From an uncultured Clostridia bacterium (lineage in GTDB: Bacteria; Bacillota; Clostridia; Christensenellales; Pumilibacteraceae): a DNA stretch of 9,286 bases. The first letter of the stretch is position 1. Each line of letters opens with the position of its first letter. The notes below the pieces were generated by a model. The model saw only the letters and a program-made list of their open reading frames with translations, was not told where the DNA came from and did not search any database. Below are positions 6,412-9,286 of the stretch, piece after piece. Made by a program: the position numbers and the translations under genes. The stretch covers positions 1 to 9,286 of the forward strand of contig CAMUAL010000046.1 of NCBI GenBank assembly GCA_947086925.1, read 5' to 3'.

Positions 6412-6990
6412 ATGAAGTGTCCTAAGTGCGGGCATGATATGGGCAATCGCGCAAAATGTTTGCGTTGCGGCTATACTATAAAAGCCGTTATACCCATCGA
6501 CCCCGAAAAAATAGAAAGGGAGAAAGAGCCCGAAGCGGAACGCCGTGAGATAAACCCCGATGACGTTCACGTTTCGCGTGCGGGCGGCGGGGGCATTTTC
6601 GGCGATATTTTCGGCGGAGGACTGTTCGAAAACCTTTTCGGCGATTTATTCGGAGGATTCGGGCTTTTCGACGACTTCGGCGACAACAGCAACGGCTACG
6701 AGTACGACCCGAAATATTACGACGATTTCGGCAACGAGGTTTATATTCCCGACGAGTTCGAGCGCGAAACGGTGGAAATAAGCGAAGTCGAATATCTTGA
6801 AAATCCGCAAAAAACAAAGAAAACCGCGTCGCACTCCGAGCATGCGTCGCATGATAAGCATGAACGCTCCGAACGTCACGAACAGAAAGTTCGCGATAAG
6901 CATGAACGCCGAGAGAATGCAAATTCGGAGCATGCCGAGCATTACAATACCAACAAATTCCGCAAGCATAAACGCAAACAAGATAAATAA
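6412..6990 (+). CDS. Zinc-ribbon protein with Phe/Gly-rich repeats and His-rich charged tail
   Basis: A 192-residue protein of unrecognised function with three distinct regions. Residues 1-20 form a compact zinc ribbon (C3, C6, C16, C19). Residues 58-92 are a low-complexity Phe/Gly/Asp stretch built on repeats such as IFGDIFGGG and LFGDLFGGFG, recalling the G/F linker of DnaJ, though no J domain is present. After an acidic, Tyr-containing section (about 93-130) comes a strongly charged tail (134-192) with nine histidines and a repeated DKHER unit (148-152 and 162-166). The start follows AGGAAGTGA, a near-perfect anti-SD match, nine bases before the ATG. There is no signal peptide or membrane helix. 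It has its own promoter and terminator. The tail may bind metal or nucleic acid, which is speculative. Confidence 0.82.
   Translation: MKCPKCGHDMGNRAKCLRCGYTIKAVIPIDPEKIEREKEPEAERREINPDDVHVSRAGGGGIFGDIFGGGLFENLFGDLFGGFGLFDDFGDNSNGYEYDPKYYDDFGNEVYIPDEFERETVEISEVEYLENPQKTKKTASHSEHASHDKHERSERHEQKVRDKHERRENANSEHAEHYNTNKFRKHKRKQDK
6853..6909 (+). repeat. 15-bp direct repeat coding for the DKHER unit
   Basis: GATAAGCATGAACGC occurs identically at 6853-6867 and 6895-6909, 42 bases apart and in the same reading frame. It suggests in-frame duplication within the His-rich tail. Confidence 0.8.
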
Positions 6991-7034
6991 TATCTGTTTT
7001 AGGAGTCGGCAAGCGTAATAAAACCGCATAGTGT

Positions 7035-7065
7035 CGGGGCTGAGTATACAAGCGGCTCCGTTTTT
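7035..7065 (+). terminator. Intrinsic terminator after the zinc-ribbon gene
   Basis: CGGGGCTG (7035-7042) pairs with CGGCTCCG (7053-7060), with two G-U pairs and a ten-base loop, followed by TTTTT at 7061-7065. It lies about 45 bases after the stop codon and insulates the exporter operon downstream. Confidence 0.82.
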
Positions 7066-7070
7066 ATTTG

Positions 7071-7109
7071 TACCCCCGTTAAAACGCTTTACAAAAGCGC
7101 GGGGGGGGG
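7071..7109. repeat. Nested inverted repeat overlapping the upstream exporter promoter
   Basis: An inner inverted repeat, CGCTTT-ACA-AAAGCG (7085-7099), is nested inside an outer pair, CCCCCG (7073-7078) with CGGGGG (7100-7105), the latter part of a nine-G run. The -35 element TTTACA lies across the centre of the inner repeat. It may be an operator, or a cruciform or RNA hairpin; it lacks a U tract typical of terminators. Confidence 0.6.
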
Positions 7110-7115
7110 TATAAT
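7088..7115 (+). promoter_or_regulatory. Upstream promoter (P1) with a nine-G tract in the spacer
   Basis: TTTACA (7088-7093, five of six matches) and a perfect TATAAT (7110-7115) are 16 bases apart. The last nine spacer bases (7101-7109) are all G. Gain of one G would make the spacer the optimal 17, and loss would make it 15, so promoter strength could change with slippage. Whether P1 is used is unknown, because a second promoter lies downstream. Confidence 0.6.
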
Positions 7116-7141
7116 TATTTTATGATTATCCGAAGTTTGTA

Positions 7142-7170
7142 TTGACTTGAATATTCTTATGAAGTATACT
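7142..7170 (+). promoter_or_regulatory. Proximal promoter (P2) of the exporter operon
   Basis: TTGACT (7142-7147) and TATACT (7165-7170) are separated by 17 bases, with ten of twelve consensus matches. Transcription would start near 7177, leaving a leader of about 75 bases before the ATPase gene. I see no known riboswitch or terminator in that leader. Confidence 0.78.
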
Positions 7171-7250
7171 ACCTTTATAACAGCGCAAGAAAGAACCGAC
7201 GGGTTTTATTTGATACCGCAAAATCCGAAAATCACAATAGGGGATAATAT

Positions 7251-8156
7251 ATGAATGTAATAGCAATCGAAGGACTGAGTAAGTCGTTCGGAGAAATACG
7301 TGCCGTAAACGATTTGTCGTTTAAGGTTAAAAAGGGTGAGCTGTTTGCGTTTTTGGGAATAAACGGCGCAGGCAAAAGTACAACTATATCCATGATATGC
7401 GGCACTCTAAAACCCGACGGCGGCTCGATTGAAATTTGCGGATACAATGCGCTTACCGAACCGATTGCAATCGCGTCGCGGTTGGGCGTGGTTTTTCAGA
7501 ACTCGGTTTTGGACGGCGTTTTGTCGGTTAAAGACAATCTTATGTCACGCGCGAGTTTATACGGCATTATTGGCAAAGACGCAAAAAAGCGAATTGCCGA
7601 ACTTGCGGAAATGTTGGAATTTTCCGACCTTCTGAACCGCACGGTGGGCAAGCTTTCCGGCGGTCAACGTCGCAGAGTCGATGTGGCACGCGCACTTATT
7701 CACAATCCGGAAATTCTTATTCTCGATGAGCCGACCACCGGGCTCGACCCGCAGACGCGCAAAAATCTTTGGGGCGTTATCGAGGATTTACGGCGCAGTC
7801 GCGGTGTCACGGTGTTTTTAACGACTCACTACATGGAAGAAACCGCCGACGCGGATTATGTGGTAATTCTCGACTGCGGTCAAATTGCCGCCGAAGGTAC
7901 GCCATTGGAACTCAAAAACAAATATACGGGCGATTTCATTACCTTGTACGGCAGTAGCGAAGATAAAGTCAAGTCGCTTGATTTGCCGTACGAACAAATA
8001 CGCGACTCTTTCCGAATATCGGTTAAAAACACCGAGCAGGCAAAAAATCTGATTATGGCAAATCCCGAGCTGTTTGTCGATTTCGAGATTAGCAAAGGAA
8101 AAATGGACGATGTGTTTTTGTCGGTTACGGGCAAGAAATTAGAAGGAGGCAACTGA
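7251..8156 (+). CDS. ABC transporter ATP-binding protein (DrrA/ABC-2 exporter type)
   Basis: A 301-residue ATPase that would power a membrane exporter from the cytoplasmic side. Motifs in order are Walker A GINGAGKST (36-44), Q-loop Q83 in VVFQNS, signature LSGGQ (135-139), Walker B ILILDEP (155-161) with catalytic E160, D-loop GLD (164-166) and switch H193 in LTTHYMEE. After about residue 215 comes the C-terminal extension typical of DrrA/CcmA-like exporter subunits. All motifs are intact. The ATG follows AGGGG (7239-7243) at seven bases. The permease gene starts four bases after its stop, so the two form one transporter. The substrate is unknown; drug, peptide, lipid and polysaccharide exporters all share this layout. 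No regulator gene is visible beside it. Confidence 0.94.
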   Translation: MNVIAIEGLSKSFGEIRAVNDLSFKVKKGELFAFLGINGAGKSTTISMICGTLKPDGGSIEICGYNALTEPIAIASRLGVVFQNSVLDGVLSVKDNLMSRASLYGIIGKDAKKRIAELAEMLEFSDLLNRTVGKLSGGQRRRVDVARALIHNPEILILDEPTTGLDPQTRKNLWGVIEDLRRSRGVTVFLTTHYMEETADADYVVILDCGQIAAEGTPLELKNKYTGDFITLYGSSEDKVKSLDLPYEQIRDSFRISVKNTEQAKNLIMANPELFVDFEISKGKMDDVFLSVTGKKLEGGN

Positions 8157-8160
8157 TTAA

Positions 8161-9057
8161 ATGGGTACGCTTTTCGCAATGACCAAACGCAACATTAAGT
8201 TGTTCTTTAAAGATAAGGGAATGTTTTTCTCGTCGCTTATTACACCAATAATTTTGCTTGTACTGTACGTAACCTTTTTGGCGAGTGTTTACAAAGACAG
8301 CTTTTTATTGTCAATTCCGAAGGATTTTACGATTGACAAAGATATTATAAACGGCGCGGTTGCCTCTCAGCTGTTTTCCTCCATTTTGGCGGTTTGCTGT
8401 ATTACCGTTTCGTTCTGTGCGAATATCGTTATGGTTCAGGATAAAGTAAACGGAGTGCGCAAAGATTTGCTTGCATCGCCCGCAAAAAAATCCGTTTTGG
8501 CAATAGCGTATTATGCGGCGTCGTTTATGTCGACTCTAATCATAATATTGTGTGCGCTTGCGGTAAGTCTTATTTACGTGGCGTGCGTGGGGTGGTATCT
8601 TACGTTCGTCGACATAATGCTTCTGCTTGCCGATGTTGTTTTGCTCAGTTTATTCGGTACGGTTCTGTCGTCTATAATTAACGTGTTCTTAAAAACACAA
8701 GGGCAGATACAGGCAGTTTCGGCTATCATATCGGCAGGCTACGGCTTTTTATGCGGCGCATATATGCCCATTTCACAGTGCGGAGAAGTTCTGCAAAAAG
8801 TCATGTCGTTTCTGCCGGGGACTTACGGTACGTCGCTGATAAAGAATCACGCCATGCGCGGGGTTTTTGCCGAAATGAGCAAGGCGGGAATCTCCGTCGA
8901 TGCGGTCAACGGGATAAAGCAAAGCGTCGATTGCCGTTTGGACTTTTTCGGTCACAATGTTTCGGTGGGCGCAATGTTCGGCGTGCTTGCAATTTCGTTG
9001 ATTGTTTTAATCGGCGTTTATGTTTTAATAAACGTACTGCGCAAAAAACGCGTGTAA
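8161..9057 (+). CDS. ABC-2 type transporter permease
   Basis: A 298-residue integral membrane protein, partner of the ATPase encoded just upstream. Hydrophobic helices are seen at about residues 22-44, 70-92, 115-143, 150-177, 183-203 and 270-293, the six-helix ABC-2 arrangement. The short N-terminal stretch before the first helix (MTKRNIKLFFKDKG) and the positively charged end (LRKKRV) suit a cytoplasmic location. The segment around 92-107 (QDKVNGVRKDLLASP) is the cytoplasmic loop expected to contact the ATPase, and GAYMPIS (199-205) is a familiar ABC-2 feature. The extracellular stretch after about residue 205 is fairly long. The start follows AAGGAGG (8143-8149), which lies inside the end of the ATPase gene. 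A terminator follows the stop. Substrate is unknown. Confidence 0.92.
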   Translation: MGTLFAMTKRNIKLFFKDKGMFFSSLITPIILLVLYVTFLASVYKDSFLLSIPKDFTIDKDIINGAVASQLFSSILAVCCITVSFCANIVMVQDKVNGVRKDLLASPAKKSVLAIAYYAASFMSTLIIILCALAVSLIYVACVGWYLTFVDIMLLLADVVLLSLFGTVLSSIINVFLKTQGQIQAVSAIISAGYGFLCGAYMPISQCGEVLQKVMSFLPGTYGTSLIKNHAMRGVFAEMSKAGISVDAVNGIKQSVDCRLDFFGHNVSVGAMFGVLAISLIVLIGVYVLINVLRKKRV

Positions 9058-9083
9058 ATCGTTATAATCATAATATATGAATT

Positions 9084-9117
9084 AAAAAAAGCGACGCTGT
9101 AAAAACGTCGCTTTTTT
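9084..9117 (+). terminator. Intrinsic terminator of the exporter operon
   Basis: GCGACG (9091-9096) pairs with CGTCGC (9106-9111) around a nine-base loop. It is preceded by seven A (9084-9090) and followed by six T (9112-9117), so it may work in both directions. Its T tract runs into the first copy of the terminal repeat. Confidence 0.88.
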
Positions 9118-9187
9118 GGTAGGAATGAGTGAACTCGCCAACGTATAAAAACTTATACTTCGCTTTGCTCAGTGAGTTAAATAAAAA
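9115..9187. repeat. 73-bp direct repeat, copy 1
   Basis: This stretch, from TTTGGTAGGAATG to TTAAATAAAAA, recurs at 9214-9286 with one difference in 73 bases. It can fold on itself: AACTCGC (9132-9138) with GTGAGTT (9172-9178), and GTATAA (9143-9148) with TTATAC (9153-9158) around AAAC. It contains no convincing reading frame. Confidence 0.92.
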
Positions 9188-9214
9188 TGTGCGGATAAAA
9201 ATCCACACATTCCT
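9121..9214. mobile_element. Possible MITE- or REP-like element bounded by imperfect inverted repeats
   Basis: AGGAATGAGTG (9121-9131) and the reverse complement of 9204-9214 (AGGAATGTGTG) match at ten of eleven bases. TTTGGT lies directly before the element (9115-9120) and again at 9214-9219, as a target duplication or simply as the repeat period. A further hairpin, TGTG-C-GGAT against ATCC-A-CACA (9188-9209), sits near the right end. No transposase is encoded, so calling it mobile is an inference. Confidence 0.4.
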
Positions 9215-9286
9215 TTGGTAGGAATGAGTGGACTCGCCAACGTATAAAAACTTATACTTCGCTTTGCTCAGTGAGTTAAATAAAAA
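9214..9286. repeat. 73-bp direct repeat, copy 2, reaching the window edge
   Basis: This copy repeats 9115-9187 exactly except for A9132 becoming G9231. That change keeps the AACTCGC/GTGAGTT stem paired, as G-U in RNA. The period is 99 bases. The window ends where the match ends, so whether more copies follow cannot be seen. Confidence 0.92.

Noticed and set aside
7177..7250. Riboswitch or attenuator in the leader of the exporter operon
   Set aside because: The leader is about 75 bases, with no stable stem, terminator hairpin or recognisable aptamer core.
9115..9286. CRISPR array at the right edge
   Set aside because: The repeated part is 73 bases, longer than CRISPR repeats, only one 26-base interval is visible, and that interval carries its own hairpin and completes the inverted ends of the unit. 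No cas gene is present in the window.

Overview
The window looks like a chromosomal segment of a low-to-mid GC Gram-positive bacterium, most likely an uncultured member of the Clostridia. The signs are strong GGAGG-type ribosome binding sites, textbook sigma-A promoters (TTGACT-17-TATAAT), compact intrinsic terminators, a class II fructose-bisphosphate aldolase, an M29 aminopeptidase and a YcxB-like protein. Assignment to a genus is not possible from the sequence alone. All genes read with the standard bacterial code.

Layout. (1) 1-1485, plus strand: the 3' end of an EcoRI-family adenine-specific DNA methyltransferase, then after one base a DUF262-HNH nuclease. Together they look like a restriction-modification or related defence module, cut by the left edge. 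(2) A terminator usable from both strands separates this module from the convergent fba gene (1581-2510, minus). (3) A divergent promoter region (2511-2663) serves fba and a three-gene plus-strand unit: M29 aminopeptidase, YcxB-like two-TM membrane protein, and a 4-bp-overlapping gene that looks like an ImmA/IrrE peptidase relative whose HExxH zinc motif has been replaced. (4) GAPDH (5157-6239) has its own likely promoter and terminator. (5) A separately promoted gene (6412-6990) encodes an unusual three-part protein: zinc ribbon, Phe/Gly-rich repeat, His/charge-rich tail. (6) An ABC exporter operon (ATPase and ABC-2 permease, 7251-9057) has two tandem promoters, the upstream one carrying a run of nine G in its spacer. 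(7) After the exporter terminator, a 73-bp sequence occurs twice with a 99-bp period, bounded by imperfect inverted repeats, and runs off the right edge.

How the parts fit: fba and GAPDH supply two steps of lower glycolysis/gluconeogenesis but are transcribed separately. The rest is accessory or poorly characterised. The best candidates for something new are the methyltransferase/DUF262-HNH pair, the slippage-prone promoter of the exporter operon, the membrane protein/pseudo-peptidase pair, and the terminal structured repeat. No intergenic gap exceeds 300 bases; the largest, 6991-7250, holds a terminator, an inverted repeat and two promoters.
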